A stretch of DNA of 64,000 nucleotides. Source: DATGPD01 sp031423015 (GTDB taxonomy: Bacteria > Planctomycetota > UBA1135 > UBA2386). Of this stretch, positions 34,410 to 41,810 are shown piece after piece; the first letter of the stretch is position 1, and each line of letters starts with the position of its first letter. The DNA is taken from assembly GCA_031423015.1 (NCBI GenBank), contig JANPER010000134.1:4740-68739 (forward strand), given 5' to 3'. Position numbers and translations under genes: made by a program. The notes under the pieces are model-generated. The model searched no databases and was not told the DNA's origin. It worked only from the letters and a program-made list of their open reading frames with translations.

Positions 34410-36131
34410 TCAGTTGAAGCGCGCGCGCAGCAGTTCTTCGAGGTCGGTGAACGCGCGCGCCGCTGCGCGGTGCTCCGGCGCGTCGCTCGGATGCAGACGC
34501 GGACCCGGATGAACCCAAACGATCTTGCCGGCGCGGTCGACGAGCACGCTGATGCTGGTGGCCATGCGCGGCGCGCCGCGCGCCCATAGCTCCTCGAGCT
34601 TGGACCACTCAGGATCGACGGCCAACGCGCCCCCGAAGGGCACTTTGCCGGCGAGCGAACGGACCTCCGCGTCGGTCACTTCGCGCGAAGGCTTGGGGTG
34701 ATACATGCCGACTACGGCGAAGCCCTTCTTCTCGTAGCGCTGGCGCATTTGATCGAGCGCCGGCAGTGAGTCGGCGCAGAACGGGCAGCCGTTGGTCCAC
34801 CAGCGGATCAGGGTCAGCTCGTGCTCGGCGAACGTGAACGGTGCCAAGAAGCGCGCGCCGGTGAGGTCACCCAACGGCTGGCCGCGCAGCTGCGTGGGGC
34901 TCAGCTCAGTGACGTCGGTCTGCCGTTTCGCGGGAAGTCGCACGTCGAGCCAAACCAAGCGGTGATCCGAGCTGATCACCGGCTCGCCGTCGCCGATCAA
35001 GCGTGTGAACAGCGGGTCGTCCGCGGTGGGCCAGAACACGCCGCTGCCGGTGGGAGCCAGTTCGCGCGTCGGCAGCACGTAGTCGAGCCGCAAGTTGCCG
35101 ACGCTCCGATCGGCGAAGTCGCCGGTGTCGTGGCGCGGGTCGCCGCGGTGGCGCGCGTTCGCGCCGCTTTGCCGCGTGGCGGCCTCGGCGCCGCCGCCGC
35201 TCTCGGGTATCTGGCGAGCATCGATCCGCGCGTGGCGCAGCAGCTGATCGATCGCGTCCTTGCTGTCGCCGTCGCGCGGGTCGGCGTTGAGGTCGCCGGC
35301 GATCACGAACAGCGCCGCCGCGTCGAGGCCGCCTGCGCGACCCTGGTCATCGACGATCCACCCGGCCCGCGCGGGCTCCAGGTAGTCAGCCCACAGGCGG
35401 ATCTCGTCGGCGTTGCGCTTGCCGTTGCGATCCTCGGGTCCGTCGAACACTGGCGGCGTCGGATGGCTCACCAAGAGATGAACGAGCACGCCGCCGACGT
35501 CGATCGGCACATCCCAGTGGCTCTTCGACGGCAGGCGCAGGCGCGCGCGCGCGTCTTCGCCGTAGAAGTCAGTCGGCAGCCGCGCGTTGGGCATGTCCTT
35601 CCACAAGAGCTTGCGGAACGTGCGGACGTCGTCGCGCGCGATCGCGTGCTGCGACAACACCGCCATGCCGTACTGCCCCGCGAACGCGCCATAGCCGAAC
35701 GCGTCGCCCGGACCGTCGGTCTTGCCATCGCCATCGAGATCGAGCCCCGAGGGCTCGCCGGTGTTGACCGGTGCGGTGAACGTGTGCGCAAACGTGATCG
35801 CCTGGGCGTCACCGTGCGCGACCCCGAGGTACTCGCGCTGCAACGCGGCGATCGCTTCGCCCGCGGCGTCGTGATCGACCTCGTTGAGCACCAGCACGTC
35901 AGGCCGCACGCGCTGGATGATCTCGGCGACGGCGTGCGCCTGCTTCGACTTGCCGCCGCGCAGCTCGGCCACGAGTTGGCCGGCCTTGGCACGGTTGAGC
36001 GCGACGTTGAAGGTCGCGACCCGCAAGTCGCTCGCCGCATGACCGATCGCGTGGCGATCCTGCGCCATCGCGACGGGGGGCATGGCGACGCACGCGAGCC
36101 CGCAGAAAACGCGCCAACGTGAGGACGACAT
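34410..36131 (-). CDS. Secreted endonuclease/exonuclease/phosphatase-family protein fused to a thioredoxin domain
   Basis: This 573-residue protein has a signal peptide (VFCGLACVAMPPVAMAQ). The EEP domain (about 35-405) shows RVATFNVALN, VLNEVDH with the metal Glu, FVIAGDLNADP and SSDHRLVWLDV with the catalytic Asp-His. An insertion carries a calcium-type DLDGDGKTDG loop. After a short linker, a TlpA/redoxin-type domain (about 420-573) contains WWTNGCPFCADSLP, a CPFC active site. The combination suggests an exported hydrolase tethered to a thiol-redox module. The 5' end is part of a duplicated segment (repeat copy at 38374-38714). It converges with the Sec protein gene, 9 bases away. Confidence 0.88.
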   Translation of the reverse strand: MSSSRWRVFCGLACVAMPPVAMAQDRHAIGHAASDLRVATFNVALNRAKAGQLVAELRGGKSKQAHAVAEIIQRVRPDVLVLNEVDHDAAGEAIAALQREYLGVAHGDAQAITFAHTFTAPVNTGEPSGLDLDGDGKTDGPGDAFGYGAFAGQYGMAVLSQHAIARDDVRTFRKLLWKDMPNARLPTDFYGEDARARLRLPSKSHWDVPIDVGGVLVHLLVSHPTPPVFDGPEDRNGKRNADEIRLWADYLEPARAGWIVDDQGRAGGLDAAALFVIAGDLNADPRDGDSKDAIDQLLRHARIDARQIPESGGGAEAATRQSGANARHRGDPRHDTGDFADRSVGNLRLDYVLPTRELAPTGSGVFWPTADDPLFTRLIGDGEPVISSDHRLVWLDVRLPAKRQTDVTELSPTQLRGQPLGDLTGARFLAPFTFAEHELTLIRWWTNGCPFCADSLPALDQMRQRYEKKGFAVVGMYHPKPSREVTDAEVRSLAGKVPFGGALAVDPEWSKLEELWARGAPRMATSISVLVDRAGKIVWVHPGPRLHPSDAPEHRAAARAFTDLEELLRARFN

Positions 36132-36360
36132 GCGACGGATGCTACCCGCGATCGCCGCATCGAATGCGCAGCCGCAGGCCGATCGCGCTCGTCGATCAGC
36201 GGCCGACGCCGGAGAGCGACTGGATGCGTGTCATGCGGTAGTTGACGGTGCTCAGTCCATTGATCACGAGCGCGGCCTTCGAGAGCACCCTGCGCGGGGC
36301 GTCGGGCTCGACACCGCGCCAGTGAAGGCGAAGCCGACGACGGTGTTGCCGTTCGACAAG
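36054..36360. repeat. Segmental duplication, copy 1
   Basis: This segment matches 38374-38714 closely along its length, with point changes and a roughly 34-base indel near 36180. It holds the first 26 codons of the endonuclease/thioredoxin gene, the intergenic spacer and a remnant of an arylsulfotransferase 3' end, both on the minus strand. Confidence 0.9.
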
Positions 36361-36430
36361 CACCATGGTGGAGCGGCCGCAACTGCAATCAAGCATGCGA
36401 AAGAGGCGACGAGTCGAGCCGACGCTCCTT
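36196..36430 (-). pseudogene. Arylsulfotransferase ghost: 3' and 5' ends fused, middle deleted
   Basis: The minus strand still encodes the exact C-terminus of the neighbouring arylsulfotransferase with few changes (ALVINGLSTVNYRM...RIQSL.GVGR), and upstream of it NGNTVVGFAF, with a frame change in between. Right next to this, 36365-36425 matches the 5' end of the intact gene (around 40030-40080, the CTGCAATCAAGCA region). So a second copy of the gene has lost about 1.3 kb from its middle, and its start codon. Confidence 0.75.
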
Positions 36431-36448
36431 AAGCGTCGCGCGCGAAGT

Positions 36449-38026
36449 CTAAGGGATCCAGGCCCGGGCCAGCAACAGTAGCTTTGCAGGACTGTCGTAC
36501 AGGCTACATTCCGTACCTGAACGAATGTTCCCGGGCAGAGCCAAGCTCGCTGATCCATTGCTGCCGACGATCGAAAAAGAGCCGCAAACCAGGAGCGGGG
36601 AAAGGGGAATAGCCGATCGTTGTGTAGTCGCGTGGATCCTCCAAGCGCAGCCAGGTCCGCCACAGTTGTCGCGAGTTCCAGTGATTGCCCCGACCGGGAT
36701 GCTCCATGAGCAGTTTGGGCCCTGGCAGTTCTGTGAAGCATACTCTTGGAGGTTGACGAGGTTCCCCAAAGTATTATCCAGCGAGTTGCCGCTGATCACT
36801 ACGTTTGTGAGGACAGAAGTTGGGGTACGCAAGACACCGTCGATGTTACGAACGATATAGTTGTTTAAGACAGCAACCGAATCCACAGCATGCTCAAACT
36901 CGACGCCAACCACGGGCACCTGCGGGTAACTGGGATGACGACACAAACCGTTCCGGATGATATTGTTGGCCAGCACAGCGAACCGCACGGTGTAACCCCC
37001 TGGCCCAGGTCGACCAGCAAAGTCGATTTGGCCGCCCGCGCAAGGGAACCCGCACTCATCTAATCCCCAATGATTGCCATCGAACACATTGCCGATGATG
37101 CGCACCGGCATATCGGCCAACCCGGAGGCGGAAAAAAAGAGCGCTGCCGAGCGCGTTGACAAGAACGTATTATTGGCAATTTCTCCCAGCAAAGTGTTCG
37201 AGCACCACAATGAGTATAGGCCGATGTCTTGAAAAACCGTGTTCGAGACTCGCAGATGGGCCTTCGTGGCCCCGACCGCCGATCCTTTACTGCCCGTGAT
37301 TTTCATGTTATGCAATGACAGTTCGGACAGCCTGTTCGGCGACGGTGGTGCACCACCTTGCACCAAAACCGACGCGCCGCATTCTGATGAGATGTGCGGC
37401 CGTCCGCAAGCTAGGTTGATTTCATACGGAGGAGGTGCCGACGGTGGTGCGAAGGTGTATCGATTTGGGCTTTCGTTGATGCCGAAGTTCATGAGGTGGA
37501 CCTCGCTATTCTGGATGTCGATCAGGTCGTAGCCGTAGCCAGATGTGCGATGTAGCCCGGACACGTCTGGACCGATTCCTGATATGTAGTACGGGGTCGG
37601 CGAGTTATATATACCAATCATGCATGGCTCCGTCGCAGTGCTGCTGACCCAGCCAACGAACTTGATGTATGGGTCTCGTGTCCCACGCGCGATTGCATTC
37701 ACGCAGTCGATCAGCGTGCGGCGATCGCGGACTTCGCATGGCGTCAGGTTGGAGGGCACAACCGGGACTGAGCTGAGTTGATTGTCCAGCGAGGCAGGAA
37801 CTGCGGGCGTCGGACCAACTTGACTCTCGGCCCGCACTTCGCTAGCCAACGCGTATTGCAGCGATACTGCAGTGAGTGTCGCGAGAAAGCCTCTGTGCGC
37901 GTTCCACACAGGCGGTTGCTTTCTGCGCGGTGGTGCTTTTGTTGAAGCCGTCGCTCCTCGCAGGGAGTCGGCTCTGGAGAGCCATCGGGAACAGATAGAA
38001 AACAACCAATCGAAAAAACGAAGCAT
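36449..38026 (-). CDS. Right-handed beta-helix-type secreted protein of lower GC
   Basis: This 525-residue protein has an internal export-type segment (GFLATLTAVSLQYALA, about 47-62) after a basic N-terminus. The body contains repeated short units rich in Asn and hydrophobic residues (VSNTVFQDIG, IANNTFLS, IIGNVFDGNHWG, LANNIIRNG, LNNYIVRN, ISGNSLDNT), typical of parallel beta-helix (pectate-lyase-like) proteins. Several Cys pairs occur. No catalytic residues were recognised. Its base composition is visibly less GC-rich than both flanks, and it lies exactly between the two copies of a segmental repeat, so it is probably acquired. It may instead be a surface or adhesin-like protein. Confidence 0.75.
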   Translation of the reverse strand: MLRFFDWLFSICSRWLSRADSLRGATASTKAPPRRKQPPVWNAHRGFLATLTAVSLQYALASEVRAESQVGPTPAVPASLDNQLSSVPVVPSNLTPCEVRDRRTLIDCVNAIARGTRDPYIKFVGWVSSTATEPCMIGIYNSPTPYYISGIGPDVSGLHRTSGYGYDLIDIQNSEVHLMNFGINESPNRYTFAPPSAPPPYEINLACGRPHISSECGASVLVQGGAPPSPNRLSELSLHNMKITGSKGSAVGATKAHLRVSNTVFQDIGLYSLWCSNTLLGEIANNTFLSTRSAALFFSASGLADMPVRIIGNVFDGNHWGLDECGFPCAGGQIDFAGRPGPGGYTVRFAVLANNIIRNGLCRHPSYPQVPVVGVEFEHAVDSVAVLNNYIVRNIDGVLRTPTSVLTNVVISGNSLDNTLGNLVNLQEYASQNCQGPNCSWSIPVGAITGTRDNCGGPGCAWRIHATTQRSAIPLSPLLVCGSFSIVGSNGSASLALPGNIRSGTECSLYDSPAKLLLLARAWIP

Positions 38027-38130
38027 GACAGGACTTGGGGGGATGCAGACGAGCCTGCGAGAAGCCGACCGTGCTCCATGGCCTAGGCCAGACAGCGGGA
38101 GGATCGTAGGGTACTAGAGCTGTATCTGTT

Positions 38131-38370
38131 CTATGCGCCCGATCTGAAGACGGGTCCTTCGACGACAGGTCCCAGGACTACGACGCGCGCAGCTTCGCCG
38201 CCGACGCCGGTCGCTGGCTGATTGGGGTAGATGCCCGGCGGCGCGGCGAGCGTGGTGGGTGCCAGCGGCCCGACGCACGGGCATGTCGTTGTCGAACACG
38301 AACACCGAGGCATACGCGGGGTTCACCGCGCCACTCACGCGTCGACTGCCGGGGCAGAACGTGCAGGCAG
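38131..38370 (-). pseudogene. galT fragment (galactose-1-phosphate uridylyltransferase)
   Basis: The minus strand encodes CTFCPGSRRVSGAVNPAY followed by ASVFVFDNDMP, which matches the GalT segment CxxCPGNxRxxGxxNPxYxxTYVFxND. After a one-base frame change the match goes on with GIYPNQPATG and ARVV. Only about 80 of some 350 GalT residues remain, and the frame is broken. The upstream end is joined directly to the relic signal peptide of the endonuclease ghost. Confidence 0.7.
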
Positions 38371-38373
38371 GGA

Positions 38374-38451
38374 GCGATCCTGCGCCATCGCGCCGGGGGG
38401 CATGGCGGCGCACGCGAGCCCGCAGAAAACGCGCCAACGTGAGGACAACGT
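38374..38451 (-). pseudogene. Endonuclease ghost: signal peptide only
   Basis: Twenty-six codons equivalent to the start of the gene at 36131 remain (SSRWRVFCGLAC..AMPP.AMAQDR), with the initiation codon mutated to ACG and the rest replaced by galT-derived sequence. Confidence 0.75.
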
Positions 38452-38714
38452 GCGACGGATGCTACTCGCGATCGCCGCATCGAATGCGCAGCCGCAGGCC
38501 GAGTTTGTCCTGCACGTCAGATCAGCGATGGGCGCGCGCGTCGCTGCTTCAGCGGCCGACGCCGTAGAGCGACTGGATGCGTTTCATGCGGTAGTTGACG
38601 GTGCTCAGTCCATTGATCACGAGCGCGGCCTCCCACAACACACTGCGCGCGGCGTCGACCTCGACCACCGCGCCACTGAAGGCGAAGCCGACGACGGTGT
38701 TGCCGTTTGGCAAG
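38374..38714. repeat. Segmental duplication, copy 2
   Basis: Second copy of the segment at 36054-36360. Here the arylsulfotransferase 3' end (from 38549) is intact. The endonuclease part is a relic: its start codon has changed from ATG to ACG (38449-38451), and the frame stops matching after the signal peptide (AMAQDR), where the galT fragment begins. Confidence 0.9.
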
Positions 38715-40084
38715 CGCTCGACGGAGCCGGTGAACGGCGTGTAGAGGTCGGGATTGTGCCGGAACTCCCACACCATGGTCGCGGTGCGCGTCGCGACGTT
38801 GAGGCGGTACTCGACCGCGCGACTCAACTGCGGCCGGTGGCGCAGGCCATTGTCGAACAACAGCAGGTTCCCGTTGGGCAACACCTGCGCGGTGTGCTGA
38901 CCGCAGAACGCCCAACCCTTGCCTTCATTGTTGTAGAGCGGGTCGTTCAGGATCCTGAACTCGTTGTTGCGGCCGCCGAAGCGGTAGATCACCGCTCCAG
39001 ACCGTGCATCGATCTTGGTGACCTCCGCCAGATTCCGCCATGACACGATGTAGTTGCCATCTGAATCGAGGACGAGCGAGTTGGGATGATCGATGTCGCC
39101 GTTGGGGCGAGTGCGATCGATCGCTGGTTCCTCGACCCAGTCTTCGAGCACGACGTGATTCCAACTGTCCCATGGGATCTCGAAGGTGCCGTCAGGCGCG
39201 TAGCGCACGATCTGATGGCCGGCGAGACTGGTCAAGGGACGGCCGCCGATGCGCGTCGTGTCGACGGAGCGAAGGTCGTAGCTGAACAAGTGCGTGGTCC
39301 AGCCCCCCCCTGGGGCGGGCGTCAGCAGCAACTCGTGATTGTCCGTGAAGAGCGGGTGCGGTGCCTGATGGCGACCCACGTCGGTTCCCCCTGGCGTGAA
39401 CTCCAGGAAGTAGCCGTACTCCTTCTGATAGCCCACGGTCGTGCCCATGAACGTCGCGTAGTTGCCGTTGGGCAATTGCTCGGCGAACGTGCCGAGCCCG
39501 GGGAGGTGGCGGTACCAACGGAAGCGACCGCGGTCGTCGAACGCGAACACGTACTGCTGCGATGGGTCCCGGCCGAGGAAGTTGGTGAGCGTGTAGCCGC
39601 CGCTCGATGTTCCCACGACGCGCGCCCGCACTTCGTTCCGCAAGAACGCCGGCAGCCGTGGCGTGCGGTACGGGATCGACGGCAAGCGAAGCGTGTCGCC
39701 GTAGCCGGTCACCTCGAGTGTGAGCTTGTAGTCGGTCTCGGGTAGCAGGCCGAGCACGAGCACTTCCTGCGGGCCGTCGACGAGCGTCGTGCGCGGCGTT
39801 TCCGAGACCTCGCCACCACCGCTCACAAAGACGCGTGCGGACTCGATGTCACTACTTTGGAACGTGACGAACGCCGAGAGCACGTTGGTGGGGTTGGGGC
39901 GCACCGCGAGGGAGTGAGCCCGCGGGCCCACCGGGGCGATGGGGCGCGGCGTCGCGACGCTGGTCGCGTTGACGCTTGCCCTGAGGTCGCGCGCATCTCG
40001 ACTTACCGGCGCGACATGACGTGTGGTCGAGTGGTCGCAAGCTGCAATCAAGCAGGCAACAAAGGCGACGAGGCGAGTTGGCAT
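38549..40084 (-). CDS. Arylsulfotransferase (ASST)-family lipoprotein
   Basis: This 511-residue protein starts with a lipoprotein signal (LVAFVACLIAAC; Cys at about 16). An Ig-like N-terminal domain (about 50-130) precedes a six-bladed propeller with arylsulfotransferase-type motifs: RWYRHLPGLG, HDNHEL-like FTDNHELLLTP, AGHQIVRYAPDG, DIDHPNSLVLDSDGNYIVSWRN, YRFGG, and FCGQHTAQVLPNGNLLLFDNG. The conserved HPN, QH and DNG positions of the ASST family are present. Such enzymes transfer sulfate between phenolic groups, but activity cannot be confirmed here. The last 50 codons lie in the repeat shared with the ghost at 36196-36430. Confidence 0.88.
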   Translation of the reverse strand: MPTRLVAFVACLIAACDHSTTRHVAPVSRDARDLRASVNATSVATPRPIAPVGPRAHSLAVRPNPTNVLSAFVTFQSSDIESARVFVSGGGEVSETPRTTLVDGPQEVLVLGLLPETDYKLTLEVTGYGDTLRLPSIPYRTPRLPAFLRNEVRARVVGTSSGGYTLTNFLGRDPSQQYVFAFDDRGRFRWYRHLPGLGTFAEQLPNGNYATFMGTTVGYQKEYGYFLEFTPGGTDVGRHQAPHPLFTDNHELLLTPAPGGGWTTHLFSYDLRSVDTTRIGGRPLTSLAGHQIVRYAPDGTFEIPWDSWNHVVLEDWVEEPAIDRTRPNGDIDHPNSLVLDSDGNYIVSWRNLAEVTKIDARSGAVIYRFGGRNNEFRILNDPLYNNEGKGWAFCGQHTAQVLPNGNLLLFDNGLRHRPQLSRAVEYRLNVATRTATMVWEFRHNPDLYTPFTGSVERLPNGNTVVGFAFSGAVVEVDAARSVLWEAALVINGLSTVNYRMKRIQSLYGVGR

Positions 40085-40272
40085 GACAGGGTGCAGGAAC
40101 GATGGTGATTGCCGCTCGCGGCCCGAGCTCTACCAGCGAGCAGAAACAACCGCCGGGCTTGAAACAAGCCGGGATGGCCAGGAAACGTATTTTCTGGCTG
40201 CCCGACGCGAGCGCCGATCACGCAAGGTTGGCGCGTGTTACGTGTCGCCGACAATGACAGAGTCAGCGCACA

Positions 40273-41070
40273 TTGAGGTTCACCGTATTACAAGTCGCCA
40301 TCGCCGACACCGACGGCGATCTCGTGCCCGACATGCTGCTCGGCGATCAGTTCCGCGCTTGCCTGTTCTCTGGCCGCACTGGCGCCGTGCGCACGTTCGC
40401 CACGCAGAGTTCGTACGGCTACGTGGCGATCGTTGGCGATCTCAATGGCGACGGGTTTGGCGACGTGGCGCTCGACGACAACGACTTCTTGCGCTTCGTC
40501 AGCAGCGGCACTGGCGCCACGCTCGCGCAATGGCGCTACGGCCAATTCCCGAGCCTCGGGCGACCCACCAGCCTCCTCGGCTTGGGCGACATCGACAGCG
40601 ACGGTTTCGGCGACCTCGCGCTCGGCAACTCCGACGAAGGACCACCACAGCAAGCCGGCGGGTTCGAGTTGCTGTCGTCGGGAATCCTGGCCGAAGCCAC
40701 CCTGCTCGACGGTGCGTGCGGCGGGGGCCCGTTCCTGCCGCAACTCGGACTCAGCCGCCCGGTGCTGGGACAGACCATGACGGTCGCTTGCCGCGATGGA
40801 ACGCTGGGCGCCGTCGGCGTGCTCTTGCTGAGCCGCGCGCCAGCGGTGCGAACTTACCTCGGTGTGAGCACGTGCTATCTGTGGCTCGACTTCGGCACGA
40901 CATCGCCGCTGTTCACGACGAGTCAGCCCACGTGGAGCTTGCCGATCCCCGTGCCGAATGTGTCCGCCTTGGCAGGCTTCGAGATCGGCATGCAGGTCGT
41001 CTACGGCCCTTCACTCGGGCCGCTGAACTTCGACCTCAGCAACGGCGTGCGCGGGCGCTTCGGATACTGA
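40273..41070 (+). CDS. FG-GAP/VCBS-repeat protein, probably 5'-truncated
   Basis: The frame opens at TTG 40273 without a ribosome site or signal peptide, and starts abruptly within a calcium-binding FG-GAP unit (DTDGDLVPD). Two further units follow (DLNGDGFGD, DIDSDGFGD). The last 100 residues form the LPLP-type domain (SLPIPVPNVSALAGFEIGMQ) ending in SNGVRGRFGY, as in other secreted proteins of this window. Intact relatives have an export signal and more blades, so this is probably the 3' part of a broken gene. Its end lies about 10 bases from the GH127 stub on the other strand. Confidence 0.6.
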   Translation: MRFTVLQVAIADTDGDLVPDMLLGDQFRACLFSGRTGAVRTFATQSSYGYVAIVGDLNGDGFGDVALDDNDFLRFVSSGTGATLAQWRYGQFPSLGRPTSLLGLGDIDSDGFGDLALGNSDEGPPQQAGGFELLSSGILAEATLLDGACGGGPFLPQLGLSRPVLGQTMTVACRDGTLGAVGVLLLSRAPAVRTYLGVSTCYLWLDFGTTSPLFTTSQPTWSLPIPVPNVSALAGFEIGMQVVYGPSLGPLNFDLSNGVRGRFGY

Positions 41071-41079
41071 AACGCGCGC

Positions 41080-41303
41080 GGGATCCGCCCCGTCTTCTCG
41101 CACTGCTCGAAGGTGTACGGGATGGTGACGCGGCTGACCTGCAAGCGCGGCGACCAGAACGCGTCGGCGATGGTGACGCGGGTGAACGGGACCGGCGTGA
41201 TCGCGGCGACGGGACTCGGCGCTTGCGCCGTCAGGGGCGTGCACGTGAAGAACACACCGACGCTGCCGATTGCGACGACCCGGCGCCAACGCGAAGACAG
41301 CAT
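41080..41303 (-). pseudogene. 5' stub of a GH127 (DUF1680) beta-L-arabinofuranosidase-like gene
   Basis: A signal peptide (VVAIGSVGVFFTCTPLTAQ) is followed by the N-terminal GH127 signature PVPFTRVTIADAFWSPRL and IPYTFEQCEKTGRI (about residues 37-74). The match stops there, and the frame runs on antisense into the FG-GAP gene. About 75 of some 650 family residues are left. Confidence 0.7.
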
Positions 41304-41393
41304 GGCGCGGGATGCTACTCGCCGAGCGAATCAGCGCCGCGGTTGACTCTGGCCGCGCCGAGGGGGAGAACGGGCCCCCCAAGCGAAGGCACC

Positions 41394-41627
41394 TTGACCC
41401 AATCCAACGATCCCCTGCACGGCGTCACCCTCGAGCGCATGGTGACTGAGCTGCAGGCGTACTTCGGTTGGGCCGCGCTGGGGGAGGCGGTGCGCATCCG
41501 CTGCTTCACCAGCGATCCGAGCATCGCTTCGAGTCTGAAGTTCCTGCGCAAGACACCGTGGGCGCGGGTCAAAGTCGAGGACCTCTATCTCTGGATGTTG
41601 CGCCAACGCGCGCACGAGGCGCGGTGA
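41394..41627 (+). CDS. VF530-family (DUF2132) DNA-binding protein
   Basis: This 77-residue protein starts at TTG 41394, with GAAGG 5 bases upstream. The whole length matches the VF530/DUF2132 family: PLHGVTLERMVTEL, FGWAALGEAVRIRCF, DPSIASSLKFLRKTPWAR and KVEDLYL. Family members are small helical double-stranded-DNA-binding proteins with unknown role. Earlier in-frame starts would add a low-complexity leader, so TTG is chosen. Confidence 0.88.
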   Translation: MTQSNDPLHGVTLERMVTELQAYFGWAALGEAVRIRCFTSDPSIASSLKFLRKTPWARVKVEDLYLWMLRQRAHEAR

Positions 41628-41810
41628 ACCGCCGCTTGTTACGTGCTTCGATCGGTGCCGATGCGTCGCGTCGTAACGGGAAGACCCTCGCCCTCAGCAA
41701 CTAGCTGTGAGTCCGATTTGCATCCCCCGCGCTCATCACGGCTCGCTAGGGTGTCCGCTCCCCTGCCCTCGCGCTCACGGGCGCGAACCTCACCTCTCCG
41801 AGCGATTGCT

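Noticed and set aside
36054..38714. Composite transposon flanked by direct repeats
   Set aside because: The repeats hold pieces of host genes, no transposase or terminal inverted repeats exist, and target-site duplications were not seen.
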